Below, in pieces: positions 1 through 11,239 of a stretch of DNA of 64,000 bases (positions are counted from its first letter, which is position 1; every line of letters starts with the position of its first letter). The notes below the pieces were generated by a model. It searched no databases, was not told the DNA's origin, and was given only the letters and a program-made list of their open reading frames with translations. The position numbers and the translations under genes were made by a program. Source of the DNA: Coffea arabica (Eukaryota > Streptophyta > Magnoliopsida > Gentianales > Rubiaceae); NCBI RefSeq assembly GCF_036785885.1, contig NC_092326.1, forward strand, positions 44,159,072-44,223,071, given 5' to 3'.

Positions 1-3000
1 GTATGTCACATCGTTTATAGAAGGTAAGTCATTAGCTGCCAAAACAACCTGCAAGGACGGATAATAATGCTTCAAATTGAGAGATTTATAGCTCCTCTCA
101 CACAAACAAGTAAAATATCTATAACTAACAAACCACAATATGTACCACCGTAGAACATAATAATAGTGCCATGCGGGACCTCCTTATAGAAGTTTAAGAG
201 GTGACTGCATGCAGCCTCCTAACAACTAAACGATGGAGATTAAGTGATAAATATTGCTTCACGAATAGAGGAGTCAAGGTTGGTCAGTCTTCTTATCATC
301 ATCAGCGGAAGTTTTGTATTTGAATGACAATACAGGATCAACTTACACTAGATGGAAGTAGACTTACATTATTTTAGAATGTTTTATAGCTATCAACATA
401 TTCGGAGTCCACAATTGGATCATATTATTTCCAAACTCATTCTAATACAGTATGTACAATGTCATAAAATAACCATAATTTAGCCCCTAAATTACCAGTC
501 AAAGGTGTCAATAGTTAAATATATATGTTTTTAAGCTCCAATATCCTTGAATGTCCCATGCTTTTTTTGTGATTCTCAGATAATTAAATTCCTTGTAATC
601 AAGGAGGCTAGGAAGTATCACATATTCAATGTCTTAGGGTGTCGTGTAAATTTCACACGTTTAAATTCTTTTACACAGTCTTTTGTTTAGCAGAGACAAA
701 GTCTGTAGCCACTGGAGGAACATGATTGACATTCAACACTACTATTTTGCAAACCTGTTAGATGCCCAATAAAAGAGGATTGCAGCAAAGGACATGTTAA
801 ACCAAAACTTCATGTGAAAGTCAAGGCTGGCAATGCAATACTACCAGAGGGTCCAGAGCAATTATCTTCCTGCCAGAGCCATTTTGCACAAACTGCCTAG
901 ACTGCCTTACAAAAAATTAAATAGTTATGGCCCCACTACACTCTCTCCCCTATTCCTCCTCCCCTCCACAAACCCACCAGTTGCCAGGACTTCCACCACT
1001 GACGGGACATGATTAACACTACTATTTTGCAAACCTGTTTGAAGCCCAATAAAAGAGGATTGCAGCAGAGGACATGTCAAACGGAAAGTTAATGTGAAAC
1101 TCAGGGCTGGCGATGAGATACTAGCAGAAGGTCTAGAGCAATTATTTTCCTGCCAGAGCCATTTTGCACAAACAGCCTAGACTGCCTTACGAAAAATTAA
1201 ATAGTTATGGCCCCACTACCTCTCTCTCTCTCCCCTACTCCTTCCCCCCTCCCCAAACCCACCACTCTCTGGGACTTCCACTGTTCCCTTCCCTTTTCTT
1301 TTCGCCAGTCTCCATCTCTCTCTTTTTGCTGTCTCGCCTCCAATCCCCCAAGTCTCTACACTTACCTTCCCCTCCCAACTTCATCTCTTTCCCTAACCCC
1401 TCCACCTTGGCCCCTTCTGCTAAAGTTGCTCCTTTCTCCAATAGCTTCACTCCCCCCCACCCCCTTTACCATTGCTACTACCTATCCCCCATGGTCCCCT
1501 TTTCACAGATGCATTAACCTCACCACCATGCACTTCAGAACAAACCCCCAACTTAGCTTTCCCCCAAATTATCATGGAGGATTCTTGATGTTTGAAATTG
1601 TCTATTAAGGTCCATTGAAATTTAACTGCTTTCATGTCCTCAGCTGCTTATTGGCTTCATCTTCATTCTATTGTTTACAAGTCAATAATATTGTTAAAGA
1701 AATCTTATTATAATTAGTTTACAATAACAAAATGTTTTCATTTACTATTTCCCTGTATGATGTCTTGCGATGGTGCTGTAGTTTTGGTTATCAACATTCA
1801 TCATAGCTTCAATATTAACCCTGTTGGAAATCTTATGTTGGTGGTTTATCAATATTCAGTGGCTGAGAGACATGAGAGAAAGTGGCAGTGAAGTAAGAAA
1901 GAGAGGCAGAAAGCAGAGCGGGAATTATGGTGGACCTAAAAATAAAGGTGTAAACTTTTTTCAGGGTAATTTGTGCATTAGAAAAACTGCTTTGGCTGGA
2001 ATACAATTGCTCTGAAGGTACTTCCAGCTGAATCTGAAACACAATGATGACTGTGATTTTAGCCAAAGACACCATTGCTTAACAATTGTGACTAAAGGTC
2101 ACAAATATCAAAGAGGCAACAACTAAGACATTTATGGTCTACAGCTATAAAGAAGTGGGAAACTGCATGTGACTATATTAGAAGGATTGAAGTTGGAAAA
2201 GGTCACGCTCTTATCACATGCCTCTAACCACATAGCTGGAAAGAAGATTTAATAGGGGGAAAAAACACCAAGGTTATAAGTATTGTTGGGCTAATAGGTG
2301 ACAAACCACAAATAACTAAATAGTGTATGTGATAAAAGTAGAAAAGAGTATATAAAAGATCATTGTATTGCTTACATATTAAAATAGGGAAACAAAGGTA
2401 GCAAAAGAAAAACCAAAAGAAATCCAATAAAAATTTGTTAAACACACCTAAAACAACAAAAAAAATTGAACGAAGTATCTAGGAAGAGCATCTGGCTTAA
2501 TAGGCGACAAGGACTGTGATAGAGCAAAGTCCAATAGAATTCAGGAAACACCAAGCATGAGGCAAGGGCTCCTTAAGTGCACTTTTTAAATGTTGACAAG
2601 CGACAAATGATATGTGATTTATCCACAGCAGAATATATAAGACTATAAGACTATAAAGGTCAAACGTTCTGAAACTCTGATGAAACAATCAACTGTATAA
2701 ATTTTTTAAAAATTTTCATTACTCATGAAGAATATGGAAAGTCACAAACTAGTACTTGCACAGAGCTCCAAGAAGATTCTTATAATTCAGTTAAAACAGA
2801 GCCCAAGAGACATATGGAGACCGAAAAATAACTCCCAGAAGACCAATTTATTGTTGATCTCAATCCTTAGACAGCATGAACAGTTCCATAATGCAGATTC
2901 TCATTGGAAAAATGGTCTAGATTTTCTAACTTATTTAATATTCAGTACAAAGGCAGACACAAAACCCCTAAATCTGGATCCAAAGGGCCTGATCTTTGCA

Positions 3001-5239
3001 GTGGCAAGTTGCTAATTTAGAAGAACTCTTCAATTTTCTCTTCAAAATGTTTACAAGTTCATATACGATATCCAGAGTCAAATTTCAGAACTGGAAAAAA
3101 ACAGCATTGTACAAAGTAACATAATCATCACTGAGTAGCAACTTTATTCAAATTAAAAGCCAATTAGTGTCTCATTCACCTAAGTAATAGAATCTCCGGC
3201 AGACATAAGAAACTTCAAGAAATTGAGAAGATAGGATCTTAAAAGAAACCTGTGTCCCACAACGCAGTAACTCCCTTGCAAATGGCAATATCCCTAAAAC
3301 TATATCTGCACCAGAATTGTCCACAAAGATCACAGCCTGCACTACGGACAAAAGATTAGTGCAGGCACACCATAATTAGCAAGACAAAAGAAAACCCATG
3401 AGTGGGGAAGAAGGAATCTCCACCATTTCAAAGTGCTCACTTTTTTCCAAGGTTTCTTGCTCCACTTTGCAATGAAAGCATCCAAATCATCAATAACCCA
3501 AGGTCGGGGGACCAGGTTTTGACAACTAGCCAGAAAAGACATACCATCCTTTGAGAACAACTCTGCAAGCTTCAAGAGTAAAAATTGTCAATCAACGGTT
3601 GCTGAATTTTGAAACTAAAATCTATTTCCCTTTTTTTTTTCATGTTCCTCTTAAGTTGAACTTACACATGCATAAGTCTATGGTTTTCAAGTTACAAACT
3701 CAAGAAGCACTTAATTCAGATGTACATCCAAGGGGTCTTATTACTTATGAAAGCATGGAGACTGACAGTCAACATCAACAATTATCGTACATATGCTCAC
3801 TCCTTCAGATATTGTTCATACGAGAAGAAAGTCTCATAAAAACCTCAAAGTTTATATGAATTTATTGCCTAAAAGCACAATCTACCTGTGCGGAGCCAAG
3901 ATCAAAGATATTTCCTGCAAATATTCCTCTAACCAAATTTTCCATTCGCTTGCATTCATCCTCGATGGCATCACTAAGATGAACAACATCTTCAAACAAG
4001 GATATTGCCTTGGCATTTTCTTCATCCTAAAATGGAAATGAATGCTTAGCAGAGTGCACTATGTTGGTTTAGAAGATAACCCAACTTTTTGAACAGGATA
4101 ATAAGCAGACACGGGAGTGCGATAACTCCCATGAATGACGCAAGGAGAGGCCTTCAATGAATGGAAAACCTCGTTCTCACCTTAACCTTCTTAAAGATAT
4201 CTCTGAACCCCAGTTCTCGGAGGACCTGCTCACGAAGCTGACAAAGAAGCTACAAAAGAATCAAAAGGAAACGTGAGAAATTCACAGCTTTTTGTATCAG
4301 TTAAACATTCTGTGTTGCATCAGAAGTGCATATGTAGGTTAAATGTGAAGAAATAGTCAAGACGGGTTGACATTACTACGCAATCAGGTGGTCCCCCATG
4401 ACTTTCAGGATCTTTCTTCAAATCCTCCAGTATCTCCGCATACCTTGAGGGTGAGAGGAGGAGGGGGGAAATGAGCCGTCAGTAAAATTGGTGTGCAAAA
4501 TAAGAACTTGAAACAGCACTTTTCAAGCAATTAGACTATGGCTATTAATACAGCAAACAAATGTGCAACACTCTTGAAAAGGGAAAAGTAAATCACAGAG
4601 AACGCAGGTGGAGAAGAAGACAAATTTAATGAAAATAATGATGATGATTATAAAGGGTACCTTTGAGCAAACTTCTCAGCCCTTGCAGGAGCATCTAATA
4701 CTGTATCATCGCTCTCTGCCCGTCTCCTATATTTAGTATATCAGTATTATTCAGAAAAAAAATGCATGGATGATTTTTCAACCAAATCCCCCTCCCCATC
4801 AACCAATAAACCCCCCCCCCCCCCCCCCAAAAAAAGGAAAAGGAAAAATGGACACCGGAATCCAAATATGATGGTGATGGTGATGGTGGTGGTGGTGGTG
4901 GTGATGATAATTGAATGGGCAATTAGGGGTACTTCACTCCTAACAAAGAAGTACTGTCAAATAATGCGGTGAGTTGAGGGTTAGGAGAGGTGTAGGTGCT
5001 GCTGAATTGCTGATAAAATCTCTAGTGAAAAGGTAAAAGATTATAAGAGTAACTAAAGAAACCCAGTACCGGAAAGAAGAAATGGAGTTGAGGAAAAGGT
5101 CGATCCAGGAGAGCTCAGTCGGGGTGGGCTTCTTGGGATTGTCGGAGGGGAATCTGTAAGGTATGGTGCAAGCCCTGTAATTGGACTCGATCGGCATCGT
5201 CAGCAATGGAAATGCCACTAATTCTCCGGCGCTCTCCAT
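1..5239 (-). CDS. DUF89 damage-control phosphatase, At2g17340-type (3' end off window)
   Basis: Eight exons on the minus strand, phases matching: 5239-5070, 4726-4661, 4443-4380, 4249-4181, 4026-3886, 3569-3441, 3336-3250 and 48-1, all with GT-AG introns. They give 258 residues of a family of about 370. The protein begins MESAGELVAFPLLTMPIESN and closely follows Arabidopsis At2g17340 as I remember it, including RACTIPYRFPSDNPKKPTPT (22-41), KDPESHGGPPD and GIFAGNIFDLGSAQ. Exon 7 holds the metal-site motif FVDNSGADI typical of DUF89. Known for the family: stand-alone plant members are subfamily II metal-dependent phosphatases thought to hydrolyse 4'-phosphopantetheine or its damaged forms in coenzyme A metabolism, in the cytosol. 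The start at 5239 matches the family N-terminus; an in-frame ATG at 5290 would add 17 residues. Intron 7 is unusually long (3.2 kb). The remaining C-terminal third lies left of the window. Confidence 0.93.
709..1281. repeat. 287-bp direct tandem duplication inside DUF89 intron 7
   Basis: Two adjacent copies, about 709-995 and 996-1281, share the landmarks ACTACTATTTTGCAAACCTG, CCCAATAAAAGAGGATTGCAG and the block that ends in a pyrimidine-rich stretch with CTCTCTCCCC. The copies differ by scattered substitutions and small indels, so the duplication is not recent. The pyrimidine-rich tail of copy 2 (1207-1500) creates long overlapping open frames on both strands; these are composition artefacts, not genes. 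The rest of the intron (49-3249) shows no other recognisable feature. Confidence 0.85.
4811..4908. repeat. C18-A7 homopolymer tract and GGT/GAT microsatellite in DUF89 intron 1
   Basis: A run of 18 C followed by 7 A (4811-4835), then at 4869-4908 a trinucleotide array of ATGGTG and GGT units. Both are in the first intron (4727-5069). In the transcript sense the first tract reads T7 then G18. Confidence 0.9.
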
Positions 5240-5737
5240 GTCGCCGCCAACACTTAATCCTCCCTCCCCTTCTTTCCACCTGTCAGACAATGAGGTAGGT
5301 AACTGGGCTAAATGTAAATGGTTGATTACTTCCTTGGATCTATCCTACAGCTGCAGCAAACCACGACACGTCACTTTCTCGTCGGTAATCTTGAGAGCTG
5401 ATGCACCACCACACTCGCACCACTCCAATACTGCTGCGAACTACCGGTGACCAGCTTCTTGGAGGATTCCCCAAACATTAAAATTAAGGGTAAATCTTTT
5501 ATTTTTATAATCAGTGTGTAAATTAGCCGGCATATATAAAATTTGATGTTTAAATTCAAATGAATAATGCATGACACATATATATGTATACATATATATA
5601 ATTTGATATTTAATTTAAATTCAGATCATATGGCATTCATCCAACCCCTATGACAATATAGAAAAGATTAATTTTAAAATTAAATGTAATGTAGTGCGTG
5701 CATGTGTGTGTGTCTATATATTAAATGCAATATATTA
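5240..5737. other. DUF89 promoter/5' UTR side, no further gene seen
   Basis: Upstream flank of the minus-strand DUF89 gene. The first 200 bases are of mixed composition and would hold the 5' UTR and core promoter; from about 5480 the DNA becomes AT-rich with TATA-like runs (5578-5600). I cannot define a transcription start. Confidence 0.4.
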
Positions 5738-6091
5738 CACCATCCGTTCTTTATTAGATGTCCTAATCCATTGTTTCTTTTTATCTGTCATTTTATGATA
5801 TCAAGAAAGCATTTATGAACTTTTTTCCAAATTTATCCTTGCTTACCCTTTCAACTTTCTTGAATTGGAACTCTAAATAATTAAATGCAGTATTTGTAGT
5901 ATTAACAATAGAAGTAGTTGAAGAGATGAAGAATTAAATTGAGATGGGTCTATTAATTAGGTATAGTTGAAGAGAGATAAAGGGTAATTTTGAGAAGTAA
6001 AGTAAAACTTTTGTTGACTTTTAGAAAATAACTAACTTTCTTAGTCTAAGAGAATTAGTTATTCAGGCCATCTAATAAGAAACGGAGAGAG
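5738..6091. mobile_element. Stowaway-like MITE (354 bp, TA target site)
   Basis: The left end reads CACCATCCGTTCTTTATTAG and the reverse complement of the right end reads CTCTCTCCGTTTCTTATTAG, an imperfect terminal inverted repeat with the Stowaway-type CTCCGT core. It is flanked by TA on both sides (5736-5737 and 6092-6093). No coding capacity. Stowaway MITEs are non-autonomous Tc1/mariner derivatives. Confidence 0.8.
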
Positions 6092-6212
6092 TACTTCGTA
6101 GGCTTTCTGTTTGAAGTTAAAAATAACAAATAAAAAGGGTTAATTCCATTTTATACCCCTAAACCATATAGTTCAATGTAATCCAATTAGCCAATTTCTG
6201 ACCATTAGGAAA

Positions 6213-6367
6213 TTGGATTAATCTTTTCTATGCTTATAGTGTATACACTATTAACGTTAGATGAAAGATAACTATGCAAAATTTGAATTTGAAATTCAAC
6301 TTTTGTACACATGTTATGAATCAAACGGTGATAGTGCATACACTGTCAGTGTATATAAGATTTATTC
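6213..6367. mobile_element. Short MITE-like inverted repeat with GTGTATACACTA ends
   Basis: The left part has TATAGTGTATACACTATTAA and the right part has GTGATAGTGCATACACTGTC followed by AGTGTATATAAGATTTATTC. Read in opposite orientation these are similar, so the 155-bp segment is a degenerate foldback. The ends and a target-site duplication are not certain. Confidence 0.5.
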
Positions 6368-7689
6368 AAAAAAATTAACATGGCTTATAAAGGACCCTTT
6401 CACCCTTTGGTAAATTTCTCCATAAAATGCCCCCTCTGCCGAGAAATGGTAACATTTTTAAAAATTATATAAAATTTTTAAAAAAAATTATTGTAACTTT
6501 TTTTTTATATAATATGATGATGTACGTGAGTTAAAATGATAAAAAAAATTAAAAGAAACATATTTATCATGTAAACAAACAAAAATATTTCACAAATAAG
6601 CCTCAATCCAAACAAATCCCAACTTTTTCCCTCCAACTTAGAGCTAAATAAAAGAATTTGCAATATAAAGGATAAGGCCGAGTCATCCTTTCTTTTCATG
6701 ATCTCGTGTTTTCATTTCATCAAAACCTCTCTCTCATTTCAATCGTGCTGTTGCATCCATTTGAGGATCTCACGTTAAATACTCAAATCTCTCAAATTAG
6801 GCCACTCCAATGGCTTAATCTTCTCTCAAAAGCTGCCGCAAAAATCTAAATTTGCATTTCTCTCTCAAACCACCTTTGAGCCTTGTTTGTTGAAACCTGG
6901 TGGAACGGGACTCACCAAGGCACCCTATACCTTTCCATTTGGATGTATCCTATCATTAATTCACATACACATAAACCAATCATGTGGACTCATTTTCTTT
7001 AGCAAGTAATTCTATTGACCTATCACTACCTCCGAATTCCATTCTATTGGACCTTAAGCTTTTCTTTTGTTATTAGGTCATTTTTATTGCAATAATCTTA
7101 GCCAATTCTTGTGAAATTGGATACTTCAATGACCTATCTTACCTGACTCTATCGATCCTCTATAGATCCTTAGTAGCACCTTTACTTTGGTATTAGATCA
7201 TCTTCATCGCCTTATCTTGGCCATCCCTTTCCTTTTGGTATTTGATCATCTCTATCAGCATATCTCAGTTATCTCAAGTTTTAGTAAACAATTGCCTATT
7301 CAATTTTTCTGCTTCCCATTCAAAATTGTTATACAACATATGTAGCAGTAGTATTTCAATAGAGGTGCTATAACTCAGGGTACTGTTAAGCTTTTGAAAA
7401 ATTCATATGGTACTCCATCTTACAGACATTCCAAAGGAAAACTTATTTTAAACTATTACAAGACCATGAGACCTCGATGGAAAACTAGTTATAAACTTTG
7501 TATCGTAAAACGTTTGGCAAATGAGTCTTAGCCACTTAGCATGCTCAGAGCATGAAAAGTAAGAAATAACAGTGGAGGTGAATGCGTTAGTGGAGCTGGA
7601 AGGTACTTCTTTAGGGGCAAGATCCTCTCTTCGACTCTGTCCCATAATAAGGAAGTCCAGCAACCACAAAGCCATTGCACGCCATCTAA
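6368..7689. other. Intergenic DNA, no gene recognised
   Basis: AT-rich sequence between two MITE clusters. Around 6400 there is a GGACCCTTTCACCC-type stretch resembling transposon termini in this genome, but I could not find a partner end. Open frames here are short and lack family resemblance. Confidence 0.4.
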
Positions 7690-8080
7690 AAAAATTTTTC
7701 AATTAATATTTCGCTTACATCATTAACACATTTTTTAACACACCTTTTTATCTCGCATACATCATATCATAAAAAGTGCTACAGTAATTATTCCAAATAA
7801 TATTTTAAATAATACTCTATCCAAACAAACATTTACTTTGTCTAGGATAACAATCGTCAATGTTCTCCATAGCAGAAGAAACAACTTAACAACAAAAGTA
7901 TTTCCAAGTGGTGTTATTCTTATCAATGAGATCAACTGTTGGACGAAAAAATTTGGATAGGAGATTATTTGGGATAATTTATTGAAAAAAATACTGCAGC
8001 ACTTTTTTAATATGATGTATGTGAGATAAAAATGTGGCTAAAAAATATGTTGATAATACAAACAAGTCGGTATGTGTAAA
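7690..8080. mobile_element. Two copies of one MITE family in inverted orientation
   Basis: Segment A (about 7700-7835) contains ATCATATCATAAAAAGTGCT, ACAGTAATTATTCCAAATAA and ends CTCTATCCAAACAAAC. Segment B (about 7955-8075), read on the minus strand, contains ACATACATCATATTAAAAAA, GTGCTGCAGTA and CTCCTATCCAAA. A and B are therefore the same family facing each other with about 120 bp between them. A third relative lies in BIG1 intron 2 (56762-56940). Confidence 0.65.
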
Positions 8081-8213
8081 TAAAGTGCAAACCAAACACA
8101 CTAAACTTGGCCTTTATCAAGCATTTTCCTATCCTTGATTGAACATTTAGAAACCGTAGATGTACAAGATATGATGTATTTCATAAATGCGCAGAACCTA
8201 GACCCCTAGCATA

Positions 8214-10646
8214 CTACTTCTTTGCTTTAGCAAACCTAAGGCAGCGATATTTCTCTCCACTAACTGTGATTTCAAGAGCTCCATCTTGATTATCTTGATT
8301 TGATGCAGTTCCCATCAGCACACTTTTCTCTTTCTCAAGGATTTCTCTTTCCAGCTTTAATCTAGCTTCTTGTCGGGCAATCTCCGCCTGAAATAGAAAC
8401 ATCATTAAGCAAGAAGTTTAAAGAAATTCCATAGTGTGGTGGAAATAAATATTGAGCTACAAGGTATGAAATTGACTTCAATATGACAAAGTAACATGGA
8501 TATGAAGTAATGGACTAGTAGTATAGAAAGACAAATGAAAGAACAGATGGGCTCTCATACAACCCATCATAATCCAAATTGCTAGGCGCTAGGCAATCCA
8601 AGAGTATAAAATTATTACATGACATGAAAGACTCTTGAAAGAATACTACTATAATTGGACAAAAATGTTTCTGCCTTTGTAGCAGTCAACATAAATACTT
8701 GATTTGACTCTTTCTTGAACTTGGAATCTCCCAAGATCTCAACCAGTCCAACTCTTCATGGAAGGAAAAACATATATGAGTGGCTTCAATCTAAATTCCT
8801 ATTATCAACAATTTTGAACCTCGAGCAACCACCACTTCACAAACTGTTTCATAATATTAGTTGACACTGAACTATCGGTAATAGGTTTATTATGAAAACA
8901 AGCTCATTTAGTTACAATCCACTAGACTAATCCAATATTTAATTAAGGAATATGCTTTTTGAAAAATCCAAGTTTTCGAGTAGATCCTATGTAGAAGAAT
9001 TTCATAAAGCTCCTCTGTGTTCATGTGTAAACTTCAGTCTGTGCATAGTCTGCGAAATAATCAAGCAACTATTGCCTGCTCGAGGCCTCAACCCAAAAAT
9101 CATGTAGACTCTAGATTCATAGAGTGTTACCCAGGTTCAAAGCTTTGTCTATGGAGATTCCATATAACCTCATTCCAGGCTTCTTAGTAGAATTAAATAA
9201 AGAATGGGTAATAGAAGAAGGAATTGAGCCTCAAATTACTAGCATCCAGAACCAAGTCTAGCTAGAATATCAAAATATAATCTCTTATTGAATGGTTTAG
9301 CAGTTGATTAATGTTGTAGGAGGAAAAGAGACAGGGAAACAGGACATAAAAGATTTCCAAGCAAAACGACTGCATATCTTTAGAAGTTTTAGAAGCAAAG
9401 AACAAAAAAGAAAGAAATGTTGGTGAAACAAGGCTCACATAATAGGCCATTTGTTCATGTTTGGTAATCAATGTTGCAACAAAGATCATGTATTAGAGGA
9501 TCAAATAGGATTTCAATAAAACCCACTTGCAAAGCTTGCTTCATATCAGAATGAAATACATGTTATTCTTTCATTTTTCTATTGCTTTCTTCTCTCTCAC
9601 TTCTTTTTATTTTTCTGAGTTGCAGCATTTGCCAAAATCTCATCAGCAGCCTTGACTAGATTAAGGTGACTTGGTGAGTTATACCCAACAAAAGTATCAA
9701 TCAGCTCTACAGTTCAAATTGTTCAAATATAACGTCAACACCAGCCAAAAACCAACCAAAAAGGGGGCAAAAGTCGACTATTATAGGTGATGGTGCCAAC
9801 ATAGCATACTCATCTCCATTCCAACCTCCAAAATATCACCATATAAACGGTCCTCTTATTACTCTATATCCCTCTCCAAGTTTGGATCTTTCTACAACAT
9901 CCCCTTTAACAAATTCAATACTATAATAAGCTTCCTAAAACCACTCCAATCTAGTTGTCAATCAACAATCAGCCAAAAAATTGTCCAAAAATGAGCATCC
10001 TAAATACATCCTTATTGTCATTTGAAACCCAATTAAATCAAAAAGGGCAATAAACCTGCCACCTGATACAACTGATGCTATCAACCCAAACACAAAAGCA
10101 ATTTTTTTTATGGGGAGGAAGGACAGACAAAGAAACTGATTATGCAATCAATCTAATACCTACTAGACCATATCAATAGATTGTTACTACATTTATAAAG
10201 CAGGAGAATGGGATTGAGTTAAAAAGAAAAGAATAAAATGGCGGCATTTTTTCAAACAAAAAAAGCATATAGCTAATTACCAATTCGTGGGAAATGAATT
10301 AAGAATAATCGAAACATGATGAATTGGAGGTAAAGAAAGCAACCAACAAATGACGATGAACATGGGATAGGGAATGCTGTGCTAAAGAAAAGGTGATTTA
10401 CAAGTTTATGGTGAAGGGTTGGGCGGGTGGGGGTGTTATGGGTGGTGAGGGGTATGGGTAAAGTACCTTACGACGAGAGAGTTCAGCCTTCCAAGCGACT
10501 TCACGCTCGGCGACCTTGCGTTCCCATTCCTCAATATAACTCTGCACCTCCCTCTCCTTCATGAGTCAGTCCTATATGTTCGCGTCCAGAGCCTTATTTA
10601 GCTCCTGCACAAACTTGTCCACCACCGTCTTTATTTTTAGAGACAT
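8214..10646 (-). pseudogene. Small coiled-coil protein gene with two in-frame stop codons
   Basis: Two exons: 10646-10467 and 8387-8214, joined by a 2.1-kb GT-AG intron. Read straight through, the frame has 117 codons: MSLKIKTVVDKFVQELNKAL opens it, followed by DANI, a TAG (10574-10572), D, a TGA (10568-10566) and LMKEREVQSYIEEWERKVAE. Exon 2 encodes EIARQEARLKLEREILEKEK, then SNQDNQDGALEITVSGEKYR and ends RFAKAKK. The protein is highly charged and would form a coiled coil from about residue 28 to 80. Both stops are one C-to-T change (CAG to TAG, CGA to TGA) away from sense codons, which suggests recent damage. A shorter product could start at the ATG at 10562 (about 89 residues, keeping most of the coiled coil). 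I recognise it as a conserved plant protein of unknown function but cannot name it. Confidence 0.65.
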
Positions 10647-11239
10647 TTTTATCAATTCTAATTCAAATAACCCCAAGCTGCTCTGCTGCTTAGTGTTTTC
10701 TCTGATGATGACGACGACGACAATGATGAACAGACTTTTCTTAATTTCAAGGCCCCAAACTATCAAATTATGAATCCCAAAAAGTTGCTTTTTTTGACTT
10801 ATTCTTCTTGTTTGCGAGTCACAATTACCACCACAAAGAGCTCCATTTCATAAATACTACTGTTTAATTACCTTTTTTTTGGGTGTTTGAGGGGAGGGGA
10901 ATAAAACCCAAACCAGTAAAAGAAATATGCTAGCTGCAGTACCTGTTTCACTATTTATAAATCAAAAGAGACGATTGCCCATCTGAGGATCGATTTGATT
11001 AAAGAATGACCCTAACCCTAACCCATATCCAGTGGACGATGACAAACTATAGCCTCTATGGACTTAAAAAAAAAGTAACACCTTCTTGTCGTTTTTTCTT
11101 GTAGTTGTACTAGTACTTTCACAGTTCTTCTCGCTCGCTTTTCTGAAGGCCCATCTCCATTTGTGGTCCAGTTTCATTTCCCCTAGATTTTTCTCCTCCT
11201 TCTTTTTCCCTGGAGTACGTTTTTTCTTTTGTTTTTTTT
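10647..11239. other. Upstream flank of the coiled-coil gene
   Basis: Holds the likely promoter and 5' UTR of the minus-strand gene. It includes a GACGACGACGA-like triplet stretch near 10705 and T-rich stretches at 11080-11240. The T-rich run at 11219-11240 is probably the poly(A) tail of the neighbouring minus-strand LINE. Confidence 0.4.

Noticed and set aside
1164..1608. Overlapping plus-strand frames rich in Ser, Pro and Leu
   Set aside because: They lie in the DUF89 intron within a CTCTCCC-rich duplicate unit and are composition-driven.
10561..10773. Plus-strand frame over the start of the coiled-coil gene
   Set aside because: Antisense to the coding exon, with no family match; the minus-strand reading has conserved coiled-coil heptads and correct splice sites.
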